Under the pieces are notes generated by a model. It made no database searches. It was not told the origin of the DNA and was given only the letters and a program-made list of their open reading frames with translations. Shown here one piece after another: positions 47,193-56,181 of a DNA stretch of 64,000 nucleotides (its first letter is position 1; each line of letters begins with the position of its first letter). This stretch comes from an uncultured Balneolaceae bacterium. Its GTDB lineage: Bacteria > Bacteroidota > Rhodothermia > Balneolales > Balneolaceae. Both the position numbers and the translations under genes were made by a program. The stretch covers positions 1 to 64,000 of the forward strand of contig CAJXOW010000001.1 of assembly GCA_913057825.1 (NCBI GenBank), in the 5' to 3' direction.

Positions 47193-48230
47193 ATGGCACT
47201 GCATGGAATAAACGACAAAGATTTAAGGGATATTGATGGAGAGGATATCTCTGCGGACAAACCGGTGTTGATTACTAAAAGTCCGGTAATGCTCGAGCTG
47301 TATCGTCAGATTAAATTGGTTGCGAGAACCGGTACTACCGTGTTGATAACCGGAGAAAACGGGACGGGCAAGGAAATATTTGCAAATCTGCTTCACTATC
47401 ACAGTAAGAGGAAGGAACACCCCATGATCACAGTGAATTGCGGGGCTATCCCGAATGAACTGGTGGAAAGTGAGCTCCTGGGACACGAAAAAGGCGCGTT
47501 TACAGGAGCCGATTACAAAAAAATTGGTTGCTTTGAGATGGCGGATGAGGGGGTGCTGTTTCTCGATGAAATTGGAGAAATGTCCCTGAGCGCTCAGGTT
47601 AAGTTGCTTCGGGTTGTAGAGAAAGGCACCTTTCGACGGGTAGGAGGCAAAGAGGAAGTAGACGTCGATGTGATGCTGATTTCTGCTACTAACAAAATTC
47701 TGAGTGATCAAGTTGAAGCGGGTAGTTTTCGAGAAGATCTCTATTATCGTTTGAATATTATAGAACTTTATGTGCCTCCCCTGCGACATCGGAAAGATGA
47801 TATCCCGCTGTTGATTGATTATTACACAAATCATTACTGCGATAAACATGACCTGGAACAGGTTGCCTTCGACAAGAAAACCATGGAGATTCTGATTAAT
47901 TATGATTGGCCCGGTAATGTTCGAGAACTGAAAAACATGGTGGAACGGTGCATGGTGCTGCTGGGCGATGAAAATAACATATCGCCGGATATGCTGCCCA
48001 AATCAATATCCAGGACGGGATCAATATTTCCTGTTGGACATGAGGAAATGTCGAACGGGCTGCTTCATATACCGGTGGGAGTTAGCCTGGATCAAATTGA
48101 GGAAAGCGTAATTAAACAAACGCTTCGTTCTGTCGATAACAATAAAACGGAGGCTGCGAAACTGTTAGGTTGTGCACGGAAAACATTGCATAACAAACTG
48201 GAAAAATATGGGAGTGATGGTCAAGAATAG
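47193..48230 (+). CDS. Sigma-54-dependent transcriptional activator without receiver domain
   Basis: A 345-residue bacterial enhancer-binding protein. I start at the ATG at 47193, with GGTGA five bases upstream; a GTG at 47184 is less likely. Only 25 residues precede the AAA domain, so there is no GAF, PAS or receiver domain. Walker A is GENGTGKE (54-61), the sigma-54 contact loop GAFTGA is intact (101-106), Walker B is VLFLDE (121-126), and the C-terminal Fis-type helix-turn-helix is present (NKTEAAKLLGCARKTLHNKLEKYG). With both motor and DNA-binding parts it should activate sigma-54 promoters such as the one at 58230. Its activity may be set by expression level or by a partner, for example the degenerate AAA protein at 55.4 kb. 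Confidence 0.93.
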   Translation: MALHGINDKDLRDIDGEDISADKPVLITKSPVMLELYRQIKLVARTGTTVLITGENGTGKEIFANLLHYHSKRKEHPMITVNCGAIPNELVESELLGHEKGAFTGADYKKIGCFEMADEGVLFLDEIGEMSLSAQVKLLRVVEKGTFRRVGGKEEVDVDVMLISATNKILSDQVEAGSFREDLYYRLNIIELYVPPLRHRKDDIPLLIDYYTNHYCDKHDLEQVAFDKKTMEILINYDWPGNVRELKNMVERCMVLLGDENNISPDMLPKSISRTGSIFPVGHEEMSNGLLHIPVGVSLDQIEESVIKQTLRSVDNNKTEAAKLLGCARKTLHNKLEKYGSDGQE

Positions 48231-48312
48231 CTCGATAATCAGGTAGAATCTGCCGTCTAGTAGGGTCCCGGGTGTTGGCCCGGGAGGTCGTAGAGCGGAG
48301 CTTGCCGGAAGC

Positions 48313-49875
48313 TTATGGAATGTGAGTGGGAGTAGAACCTACCTCTGTTTTCATAGTTTTCACGTGATCTTTGTACATTTTATAGAGCGAGGAATCCGCC
48401 CGCCCTCCCGGGTAGCATATATTGCCGCCAAACTCCCAGCATTTGGCACCATCCGCCGTCAATTGCCATATTAAATTACCGTCCAATGCAATCGTTTCGG
48501 CATAGGTGTAAAAATGGCGGTAAACTTTTTTCATCTGTTCATTTCCCCAGCCGGGATAACCGTATTCACCAATAATCGACGGCTTGCCTGCATTTGCTGC
48601 TATGGCCTGGTGGTCATTCAGCCAGGCTTTCTGAGCGGTTAAAAAGGCGTCGTTTATCTCATCGCCAAAACCGTACTCAGTCGGATACCAATGAGCGTTC
48701 CCAAAATCTATTTCAGGGATATTCGTATTTAAAATATAGCTGGTGCCCTCATTAGACCGCAAGGTATATGTATTTTCGTATTGGGAAACGGAATAGTCGG
48801 AGGGAGTCCCCTCGTCAAAGCCCTCTTCGCCCGTAGATACCATATGGTTCGGATCGATGGACTTAATATATTGTGCGATATCCCGATACCAGTCGCGCAT
48901 GACAGTGGCCTCTTTTCCACTGTTTCTGCCTTCATTCATGATCTGCCAGGCGAATATGGCAGGCTCGTTTTTATAGGCTGTTTGTGTGACGGTGTTAACC
49001 CGGTTTAACAGCATGGAAATGTAGTCTTTATACCATTTTTGGGTTTGTTCGTTTGAGAGAAAGAATTCCATATTGGTTGACGGATTTTCCGCACCGGCCC
49101 ACGTATTGTACTGGCAGATGCCGCCCAGCTCATCCCAGTAGTTGATAAAGGGTATGATAAAGTAAATGCCGAGTTCCTTGCCTTTTGCAATAACCTCATC
49201 AAGGTCTTTGAGGGCTTCTTCACTGTAGACACCGGGTTCGGTCTGTATGACGTTTTCATTTGGATCGGTACGACTGTATCCGCAATCGTATCCATCATAA
49301 AAGCCCCACATGCGAATGACGGTGATGCCGGTATTCTTGAAGAGTCTGAAGGCTCGATTCACGACCTTCGGGTCTATTTTTTGATAGTTCGGCAGATAAT
49401 AGGCGTTGGTCCCCGCAAAGTGAAAAGTCTCTCCATCCAGAAAAAAGTTTGCATTATTTGCGTAAATGAAATTTTCGAAGCTTTCCACCGGGTTGTGTGA
49501 AGCTTTTTTAACTCTGAATTGATGTATCTCCGACCATATTCCGCTGCTTCCCTGCATAATGGGAGAAACACGCCAGGCATAGTAATTGCCGAACTGAAAA
49601 CCGCTTAGTTGTACGGTGGGTGAGTCGATTACCGTGTCAATGACGGTATTTGTAAAACCGACATCCTTCGATGCCTGGTAATGGTAATGAGTTGCATTAT
49701 CTATCGTTTCCCATTTAAATTCTACTCCCTGGCTCGTTAGTTCAACTCCATTGGCAGGGGATATTAGTTGAAGCTGATTGATTTCCTGGACCTCCGTGCT
49801 GGGTCGGTGCTTACAAAAAGATATCGCTATAAGCAGGAACAGGTATACCGGTGCTCTTCTATAGAGAGAGGACAT
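48313..49875 (-). CDS. GH5-type glycosidase (beta-mannanase-like) with N-terminal FN3-like domain
   Basis: A 520-residue exported protein: hydrophobic leader (FLLIAISFC, not a perfect lipobox), an FN3-like domain near 34-123, and a GH5 (subfamily 7-like) TIM barrel. The acid/base is in WQIMNEGRN (Glu315), the nucleophile in IIGEYGYPG (Glu437), and the substrate-binding HWYPTEYG is present. Enzymes of this type cleave beta-mannan. Here it is the last gene of an exopolysaccharide arm and may trim or release the polymer. Its paralogue follows upstream on the same strand with close to 60 percent identity by eye over the barrel. The 224-bp gap before it holds an AT-rich hairpin. Confidence 0.88.
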   Translation of the reverse strand: MSSLYRRAPVYLFLLIAISFCKHRPSTEVQEINQLQLISPANGVELTSQGVEFKWETIDNATHYHYQASKDVGFTNTVIDTVIDSPTVQLSGFQFGNYYAWRVSPIMQGSSGIWSEIHQFRVKKASHNPVESFENFIYANNANFFLDGETFHFAGTNAYYLPNYQKIDPKVVNRAFRLFKNTGITVIRMWGFYDGYDCGYSRTDPNENVIQTEPGVYSEEALKDLDEVIAKGKELGIYFIIPFINYWDELGGICQYNTWAGAENPSTNMEFFLSNEQTQKWYKDYISMLLNRVNTVTQTAYKNEPAIFAWQIMNEGRNSGKEATVMRDWYRDIAQYIKSIDPNHMVSTGEEGFDEGTPSDYSVSQYENTYTLRSNEGTSYILNTNIPEIDFGNAHWYPTEYGFGDEINDAFLTAQKAWLNDHQAIAANAGKPSIIGEYGYPGWGNEQMKKVYRHFYTYAETIALDGNLIWQLTADGAKCWEFGGNICYPGGRADSSLYKMYKDHVKTMKTEVGSTPTHIP

Positions 49876-50041
49876 GAGAGATTTTTTAATAATTTTGAGT
49901 ATTTACAGCGTAGTATGGGGGCATTAATATTTTTTATATAAGGTCTTGCTTAATGACCAATCTGGAAATTCCCCGGTAAGTGCTTAAGGGGGGTGTTCCT
50001 GGACAATAATTGAATCGCCAGGATGCTATAAATTTATAAAC

Positions 50042-50071
50042 ATGTATTTTAAACGCAAGTTTAAAATACAT
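50042..50071. terminator. Perfect 13-bp hairpin with GCAA loop between the GH5 genes
   Basis: ATGTATTTTAAAC and GTTTAAAATACAT flank the tetraloop GCAA. It lies 29 bp past the stop of the upstream GH5 gene. The stem is AT-rich; it could end or stabilise the operon message. Confidence 0.55.
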
Positions 50072-50099
50072 ATTACATAAATTTTTAATGGGGTCGGGA

Positions 50100-51377
50100 T
50101 TACCGGGAGGAGGTAGGATTTTTTTGCTGTACCTTTTCGATATGCTCCATGAAATTAATAAAAAGTTGCGAGTCTTCTCTTCCCCCCGGCCAGCATATAT
50201 TGCCTCCGTACTCGAAACATTTGATATAGTCGGCTGTCAGCTGCCATAACAGGCTTCCGCCCAGCTCCGCCTGTTCGGCGGTATTCCACAGGTTTTTATA
50301 AATTGTATCCACCCGTTCGTCGCCCCATCCGGGGTATCCATACTCACCGAGTAAAAAGGGTTTGCCGTATCGACTGGCGATTGTTTGGTGATCTGTGATC
50401 CAGACTTGCTGACCTTCCAGCATTTGCGGGGAGACCGCATGCCCGAAGCCGTATTCGGTGGGATACCAGTGGGCATTTCCGTAGTCGATTTCAGGAATAG
50501 CTGTATTCATGATATAGCTCGTCCCTTCCTGCGCTCTCAGGGCATAGGTATTGCTGTATTTTCCGGCCGAGTAAATAGGGGGAGTGTCTTCGTCAAATCC
50601 CTCTTCGCCCGTTCCCACCAGGTGATGGGAGTCGATTGATTTAATGAATTGGGCCATTTCACGGTACCAGTTCCGAAGAATTTCGGGTCGTTGTCCCTTG
50701 TTGCGCCCTTCATTCATGATTTGCCATGATAATATGGCCGGTTCATTTTTATAAGCCACTCCGGTGTAAGTATTGACCCGGTTTAAAAGCATGGTGATAT
50801 ACGCTTTATACCATTTCTGGGTTTGTCCGTTGGAGAGGAAAAATGTCATATTGGTGGAGGGATTCTCTGCACCGGCCCAGGTATTGTATTGACAGATGCC
50901 TCCCAGCTCATCCCAATAATTTATGAAGGGAAGAATGAATCGTATGCCCTGTTGTTTCCCTTTGGCAATGATCATGTCAAGGTTGCGCAGCGCTTGTTCG
51001 TTGTACACTCCCGGTTTTGGCTGGATTACATTTTCACTCGAATCCTTTTTGCTGTATCCGCAATCGTAGCCGTCATAAAATGCCCAGGTTCTGACCACGG
51101 TAATTCCTGCCGCTTTAAAGGCGTCGAAGGTTCTGTCCACGACTGCAGGATCCAGTTTGGCATAATTGGGTAGATAATACGCATTGGTGCCGGCAAAGCG
51201 GAATATTTCACCGTCAAAAACAAAATTCCCGTCCGCTGCCTGAACAAATGACAAGGTATCGGCCGCAGGGGCCGGAGCACGCTGATGAGCCAGCAGGGAT
51301 GGAGCGTTCCACGTGCCCACGCTCAATATTACCAGGATGTGGATCAACAGCCTGATGGCGTTGGTTGCTTGCATCAT
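50100..51377 (-). CDS. GH5-type glycosidase (beta-mannanase-like), paralogue
   Basis: A 425-residue exported glycosidase without the FN3-like domain of its neighbour. The acid/base is Glu223 (WQIMNEGRN), the nucleophile Glu345 (LLGEYGYPG), with HWYPTEYG between. Several long blocks are identical to the neighbour, for example DELGGICQYNTWAGAENPST, so the pair arose by tandem duplication. The start overlaps the GNAT stop almost completely (one base apart), so they are co-translated. Inside an exopolysaccharide operon it likely edits the polymer rather than feeding on mannan; that is inference. Confidence 0.88.
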   Translation of the reverse strand: MMQATNAIRLLIHILVILSVGTWNAPSLLAHQRAPAPAADTLSFVQAADGNFVFDGEIFRFAGTNAYYLPNYAKLDPAVVDRTFDAFKAAGITVVRTWAFYDGYDCGYSKKDSSENVIQPKPGVYNEQALRNLDMIIAKGKQQGIRFILPFINYWDELGGICQYNTWAGAENPSTNMTFFLSNGQTQKWYKAYITMLLNRVNTYTGVAYKNEPAILSWQIMNEGRNKGQRPEILRNWYREMAQFIKSIDSHHLVGTGEEGFDEDTPPIYSAGKYSNTYALRAQEGTSYIMNTAIPEIDYGNAHWYPTEYGFGHAVSPQMLEGQQVWITDHQTIASRYGKPFLLGEYGYPGWGDERVDTIYKNLWNTAEQAELGGSLLWQLTADYIKCFEYGGNICWPGGREDSQLFINFMEHIEKVQQKNPTSSR

Positions 51378-51378
51378 T

Positions 51379-52161
51379 TCAGGAGATAATGGGTTGAAGT
51401 TCTTTTTTGTTTAGGTTCGGGATATCCGACTCCGTTTTCCGGGACGCCTTATCTCCGGTATAGGTTTCGTAATATTCGATCAGTTTCTCCGGAATGGAAT
51501 GAAATGAGGTGGTTCGGCGGAACAGGAACCACCGGTCTCTACGTAATACATAGGGTTCGAAGCCGGAACGTCGGCAGCCTTTAAGCGAGGGTATATTGGT
51601 AATATCCACGAAGGTTTTGACCCATCTGGCGTTGATCGATTCCGCTTTTTCCGCAATCTGAGCCATGGCGGCAGGCATTATACGCTGTCCGCGATAGTCG
51701 GGACTGCAGTATGCTCCCTCCAGCAGGGCTTCCCCTTTTTTCAATCGAGGAAAAAGACCTTTGAAATGTTGTTCTAATTTGTCGTTCTGTGCAGGTCCGA
51801 TCAGCCATTGCATATAGCAGGGCGTGTGGTCGGTAGTTGCGGCCACAAAGCAGGTTGGCATATCTTGTTCCAATAGGCTGTATTGACTGGCAATGATCCG
51901 GGGGTCCACCGGATTCCCGGAACTGTTTTTTAATATCTGCTCCCCGTCTCCTGCTTTAAGCGGACGTATGTGAAGTTTTATTTTGGCTTCCGGCGCTTTA
52001 AAATCCTTGTTCATGTCCCGGCGCAATCCAAACGAAAAGGATTCGGAATGGAACCGCTTGGACCATTCATCGCGCAATATGTCAAACCGACCATTACGAG
52101 CTAATTCAGATACCTTGTTAAGACGGGGGAAAAGGTGATTGGGTCGAGGTGAAAGATGCAT
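51379..52161 (-). CDS. GNAT-family acetyltransferase
   Basis: A 260-residue cytoplasmic protein. The acetyl-CoA binding core lies at LLEGAYCSPDYRGQRIMPAAMAQIAEKA (motif A with R-G-x-R/G variation) and is followed by NARWVKTFVDITNIPSLKGCRRSGFEPYVLRR. The N-terminal 60 residues are not assigned. Placed between a GH18-like gene and a GH5 gene in the exopolysaccharide operon (6 bp and 1 bp gaps), it may acetylate a precursor sugar or lipid-linked intermediate. The substrate is unknown. Confidence 0.75.
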   Translation of the reverse strand: MHLSPRPNHLFPRLNKVSELARNGRFDILRDEWSKRFHSESFSFGLRRDMNKDFKAPEAKIKLHIRPLKAGDGEQILKNSSGNPVDPRIIASQYSLLEQDMPTCFVAATTDHTPCYMQWLIGPAQNDKLEQHFKGLFPRLKKGEALLEGAYCSPDYRGQRIMPAAMAQIAEKAESINARWVKTFVDITNIPSLKGCRRSGFEPYVLRRDRWFLFRRTTSFHSIPEKLIEYYETYTGDKASRKTESDIPNLNKKELQPIIS

Positions 52162-52167
52162 GATATG

Positions 52168-53379
52168 TTATTTCTTAAATTGAGATTGTACCGTTTCCAT
52201 CAGGGGATTATGAGGGTTCGTATCACGGGAAAAACCAGCACTGATATCCCAGACCATCACGCCTCCCAACCGGTTGTTCTTGGTGTATTGCATTTTCTTT
52301 GTGATGGAGCGTTCATTGTCAAAACTGATGTATCTTCGGGGATCGGAAAGATTTAAATAGGGAACCTTGGCCTCTTCATCCCATTCATAACTCGATAGAT
52401 CAAATTCGCTGTTGAGGGCAGAATAGGGTTGAATATCAAATATGCCCAGATCCTGGGTAGGCCAGGAGGCCCACTTATCAAGAAAATGCACCTCGTTCCA
52501 TACGGACCCGTAGAAGTTTAAAGCAATACCTATTTTTTTGCGTTCGACGCCGGCAGAGACCCAGTCGTTTACTTTTTGATTTATGGACGGAAGGTAATCG
52601 CTGGAATTTTCAAATGTTCTGTGGTCATTAAACAGGGCCGAGTTGTGCCAGGCCTGCCAGCCTCTCCACGGTTGGGCCATATCGTGGGTCAGGATGTTAA
52701 TCTGGTCGAAATGACCCTGCAGATCTTTAAAAAGTAAGTTGGTCCCTTCTGTGTTTTTAGCCGCTGCGGTCAGGAGGGGGCGTTTACTCTGGCGGGTTTC
52801 CATCGTGTCGAATACGGCACTTAATCGAAGGACCAATGCTTTGTAGTTGGAATAGTCCTCCGGTTCAATAGGAATCATATTCAGATTTACTCCGTCAAAA
52901 CCGTAGGTTCGTATGATATAGCTAATGGTCTGTATAAAACGGGTCCGGTTGGTGTCGGCAATGGCGGAACTGAATCCCTCGTAATTACCGCCTCCGCCAA
53001 TACTGAAAATAATATCCGTATCATGTTCATGGGCAGCCGGGACGATTGCTTGTAGACGGTCAGAGTTAAAATTGTTTCTGAATTCAGGTTCCAGGCTCTG
53101 GCCCGGCGATCCGTCTTCCGCTATGGGCAATGCAAAATAGGTCATGTGGGTCATGGCTTCCCAATTAATTTCATCTGTTTTTATCAATCCACTGTTAATT
53201 TGTTCGGTTTCGGGGTTATGTTGCCAGGAGACCAGATAGGCATTAACCCAAATATCTTCGTTGATCGTAGCACCCGAGTCATTATTAACCAGGTCGCAGG
53301 AAACAAGGGCTGCGGATAGTAAAAGAAATTGAAATAAACGGATGGATATGATATTCAAGTATTTGGATGTCGTATTCAT
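52168..53379 (-). CDS. GH18-like lipoprotein lacking the catalytic acids
   Basis: A 403-residue lipoprotein (leader ends ALVSC, Cys28). The GH18 barrel is recognisable: VNAYLVSWQ, MTHMTYFALP, IIFSIGGGGNYEGF, YGFDGVNLNMIP, KKIGIALNFYG, and the final GGVMVWDISAG. The motif that should read DGxDxDxE reads DGVNLNMI (Asp162, Asn165, Asn167, Ile169). The acid Glu and two Asp are thus replaced and hydrolysis is not expected. It could be a polysaccharide-binding chi-lectin-like protein. The ATG at 53379 is chosen over a TTG at 53394. It sits 20 bp after the initiating glycosyltransferase gene. Confidence 0.82.
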   Translation of the reverse strand: MNTTSKYLNIISIRLFQFLLLSAALVSCDLVNNDSGATINEDIWVNAYLVSWQHNPETEQINSGLIKTDEINWEAMTHMTYFALPIAEDGSPGQSLEPEFRNNFNSDRLQAIVPAAHEHDTDIIFSIGGGGNYEGFSSAIADTNRTRFIQTISYIIRTYGFDGVNLNMIPIEPEDYSNYKALVLRLSAVFDTMETRQSKRPLLTAAAKNTEGTNLLFKDLQGHFDQINILTHDMAQPWRGWQAWHNSALFNDHRTFENSSDYLPSINQKVNDWVSAGVERKKIGIALNFYGSVWNEVHFLDKWASWPTQDLGIFDIQPYSALNSEFDLSSYEWDEEAKVPYLNLSDPRRYISFDNERSITKKMQYTKNNRLGGVMVWDISAGFSRDTNPHNPLMETVQSQFKK

Positions 53380-53398
53380 GGATTTATATGTCAAAAGA

Positions 53399-55306
53399 TC
53401 AGATATTAACGACTGTTTTTTGTATTTCTACTTCTCCGAATTCGTGAAGACTTACAGTAAGTTTTTTAAGGGCGATTCCCGTCCGGGCGGCTTTGTCTTG
53501 CAATCTTTTTAAGTTCTCAGGTTTAATGTTTTCGTCGCACACGAATATGGCATCCACCTTTTGATTGAGTGATATTTTACCCAGCTTCCAATGTCCCCCG
53601 AGGACGGGATAGCCATAAAAGAGCTTCCCTTCCAGGTTGGGATCATCATCAAGGAAACCGATGATATTCGATGTGTTATTGGGGGCATTAATTATTTTTT
53701 GGAGCAGCAAGGTTCCATTTTCATCGGCTCCGTATATCAGGATATTTTCCCCTGGTTTTTTTTGTTTGGAGTACCAGTAATTAAGGGCCTGGTAAGCCGA
53801 TCTGAAGCCAACGGTAAGGGTTAGCAGGAAATAGAAATCGAAAATAGCAAATCCTATTGCTTCGATCAGCGGAAATAGGTTCATGGCATAGATAACGAGG
53901 GCCGTCACCCCTATCGAATAAACGATCGAAGACGTTATATGAAGAGCATTTCCTATACTGTATTGGTCTATTTTTTCGCGATACAGACCGGTGGCCCAAA
54001 AAGTTGAAAACTGGATGGCAAGAATGATGAGCCCGGTTTGAGTGAACTGAGGAAGCTCAACAGCGTCGGGTTGCAAGGTATGCAGCAAGGCGTAGCTGAA
54101 TGCATAGGCAATGGTAATAAAGATCATATCGGCCAACCTGATGAACGACTTGCGGTTCAATACCCATTTTTTGAAAAACGGAAGCATCACTCCATTGTTC
54201 AGGATGGCTATTTCGTTATATTGCAGCTTCTTAATACCCAGGAGAAGGGTCGTTCCAAGGATCACCGTGATGGTGATGGAGGTTTGCACCGTTTCAATCT
54301 GGGTATATAGAAAAGCGCTAAAAGCAAAGAATATGGAAACGCCGTATAATAAAAGGACCGCCTGCCGGTGGCTTAATCCCATGGAAAGCAGTCGATGATG
54401 AATATGGGATTTGTCAGGAGTAAACATGCCGTGAATACGATGAATCAGGGTCCAGGATTTAGAGTTGTCTTTTTCGTTCAGGATGCTTCCCATGAGCCTT
54501 CGCAGCATGGAGACCAGCGTGTCGGTGATGGGCAGCAGCAGCACTAAAAATGGGAAAAGCAGGGCAAATCCCGTGGTAATTTTGCTCGTGCTGTGTATGG
54601 ATAACAGGGCAAGAGAGAAGCCGATGAGAAGACTGCCTGAATCTCCGAGAAATATTTTAGCGGGATGGAAATTATACCGAAGAAAACCGATCAGGGCTCC
54701 CGAGATGATAAGCGATAAAACGGCTGTCTCGATATGCCCGGACATAACCGAAATGGTGAATATGGATATTCCTGCAATGACAGCTAAGCCGGCGGCGAGT
54801 CCATCGAGCCCGTCGATCAGGTTGAAGGCATTGGTGATACCTACAATCCATAATATGGTTAAAGGAAGAGCAATGATTTCTACATTCAGCATGCCCCCGC
54901 TCAGGGGATTGGTAACGTTGGAGATGCTGAACCCTGCAAAATAAAGAATACTGGCAAGCAATATCTGTACTCCGAATTTGATGCCGGGAGAAAGCGGGGA
55001 TAAATCGTCCCAGAGTCCCAGGGCAAATAGCGACGTAAAACAGAAGGCAAGAATGAGCGTGGTTTCGCTGTATGGATACAAGCTATCGACTAGATCGGGG
55101 AAAACGATGTATAAAGTCCCGATGGAAATGATCGAACTGACAAAGATGGCTAAACCCCCGATTCTCGGCATTATCGTGGTATGAACCTTGCGCTCGCCCG
55201 GAGCATCTGTCGCTCCGATTCTGTGAGCAAATTTTATAACGGCCGGAGTGAGCGCCAATGAAAGTATGACCGACAACAAGAATGAAAATATGAGTGGAGA
55301 TATCAT
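53399..55306 (-). CDS. WecA/MraY-type glycosyl-1-phosphate transferase fused to a CapD-N-like domain
   Basis: A 635-residue inner-membrane protein that should start the repeat unit by moving a sugar-1-phosphate onto undecaprenyl phosphate. The N-terminal 350 residues match the family: LTPAVIKFAHRIGATDAPGERKVH, NAFNLIDGLDGLAAG (metal site), FLGDSGSLLIGF, and the HIHHRLLSMGLSHRQAV block. From about residue 378 a second part begins: four further spans, then a Rossmann-like region (ENILIYGADENGTLLLQKI, GFLDDDPNLEGK), as in the N-terminal, non-catalytic half of CapD/FlaA1-type proteins. The fusion is unusual in that no epimerase domain follows. Confidence 0.88.
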   Translation of the reverse strand: MISPLIFSFLLSVILSLALTPAVIKFAHRIGATDAPGERKVHTTIMPRIGGLAIFVSSIISIGTLYIVFPDLVDSLYPYSETTLILAFCFTSLFALGLWDDLSPLSPGIKFGVQILLASILYFAGFSISNVTNPLSGGMLNVEIIALPLTILWIVGITNAFNLIDGLDGLAAGLAVIAGISIFTISVMSGHIETAVLSLIISGALIGFLRYNFHPAKIFLGDSGSLLIGFSLALLSIHSTSKITTGFALLFPFLVLLLPITDTLVSMLRRLMGSILNEKDNSKSWTLIHRIHGMFTPDKSHIHHRLLSMGLSHRQAVLLLYGVSIFFAFSAFLYTQIETVQTSITITVILGTTLLLGIKKLQYNEIAILNNGVMLPFFKKWVLNRKSFIRLADMIFITIAYAFSYALLHTLQPDAVELPQFTQTGLIILAIQFSTFWATGLYREKIDQYSIGNALHITSSIVYSIGVTALVIYAMNLFPLIEAIGFAIFDFYFLLTLTVGFRSAYQALNYWYSKQKKPGENILIYGADENGTLLLQKIINAPNNTSNIIGFLDDDPNLEGKLFYGYPVLGGHWKLGKISLNQKVDAIFVCDENIKPENLKRLQDKAARTGIALKKLTVSLHEFGEVEIQKTVVNI

Positions 55307-55355
55307 GGGATACGGACTGGTAGTTTCGGTATATTCATCTTTACCATTGGTGGTA

Positions 55356-56177
55356 TCATAGCTTGTACGGCAATTTCCATTTCATGGAAAAAGGTAGATG
55401 ATGACAGTCAATGGTGTTGCCGTGTGACAGTACGGCACCTTGTATAATGGCATTTTTGAGCTGGCGGATATTACCCGGCCAGTCATAGTTCAGACATTCC
55501 TTCACAGCCGCAGGCGATATATTTAACTCCTTCCAGGTTGGTTCGGAGGTTTGAACCTCTTTCAGGAACTTTTCAATCAGATCGGGAAGGTCCTCTTTCC
55601 TTTCACGCAGGGGAGGAACCGTCAGAGAAAGTGGATTCAGTGCTGAAAGCAACTGTCTCCAGACTTCGGTTTTGTGTAAGCGCTGGTATACGTTTTGACT
55701 GAGGGACAGAATAAGTCTCGGGGCAGTCGCCTCGTTGTATCGAAATAGCTGTTTACTGCCCTGGAGGTACGAGTCGATAATATTCAGCATAAACGATTCG
55801 GATAATTCTGAAAACTGATCAAGAAACAGGATGCCGTTGCTGGCTTGCTCCAGGACATCATATCTCAGCTTCAGATGCTCCTCTTCAAATTCTATCTGTT
55901 CCCAGAAAGCTTCTTTGAATTCGGCTTCATTCATATCGATGCAATGGAACGTGTAAAAAGTTCCTTCCGCTCGCCGGCTGTGAGCATGAATCAGATGCGC
56001 CAGTTTATTTTTGCCAACCCCGATTTCGCCAATCAGAATGACGTGCTTATCGAGCCGGGCCATGTTGATTAGCTTATCATAAATATCCTTCATCAGCGAA
56101 CTCTTGGTGGCAAAGTCGCTTTCGTCTCCCGAATGGGTAAGCAGTCGGGATAGAACAGGGTTGGGTGAATTTTTCAT
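55356..56177 (-). CDS. Degenerate sigma-54 activator-like AAA protein
   Basis: A 273-residue protein with the AAA fold of enhancer-binding proteins but without what makes them work. Walker A is GEIGVGKN (50-57) and Walker B is ILFLDQ (116-121, DE changed to DQ). The GAFTGA loop that contacts sigma-54 is replaced by AFWEQIEFEEEH (90-101). LNPLSLTVPPLRERKEDLPDLI and CLNYDWPGNIRQLKNAI are still clear. The protein stops before any Fis-type DNA-binding helix. It may hetero-oligomerise with the intact activator at 47.2 kb and regulate it, or have become an ATPase for another job. Second gene after the PorV-like barrel, 4 bp gap. Confidence 0.8.
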   Translation of the reverse strand: MKNSPNPVLSRLLTHSGDESDFATKSSLMKDIYDKLINMARLDKHVILIGEIGVGKNKLAHLIHAHSRRAEGTFYTFHCIDMNEAEFKEAFWEQIEFEEEHLKLRYDVLEQASNGILFLDQFSELSESFMLNIIDSYLQGSKQLFRYNEATAPRLILSLSQNVYQRLHKTEVWRQLLSALNPLSLTVPPLRERKEDLPDLIEKFLKEVQTSEPTWKELNISPAAVKECLNYDWPGNIRQLKNAIIQGAVLSHGNTIDCHHLPFSMKWKLPYKL

Positions 56178-56181
56178 AGCA

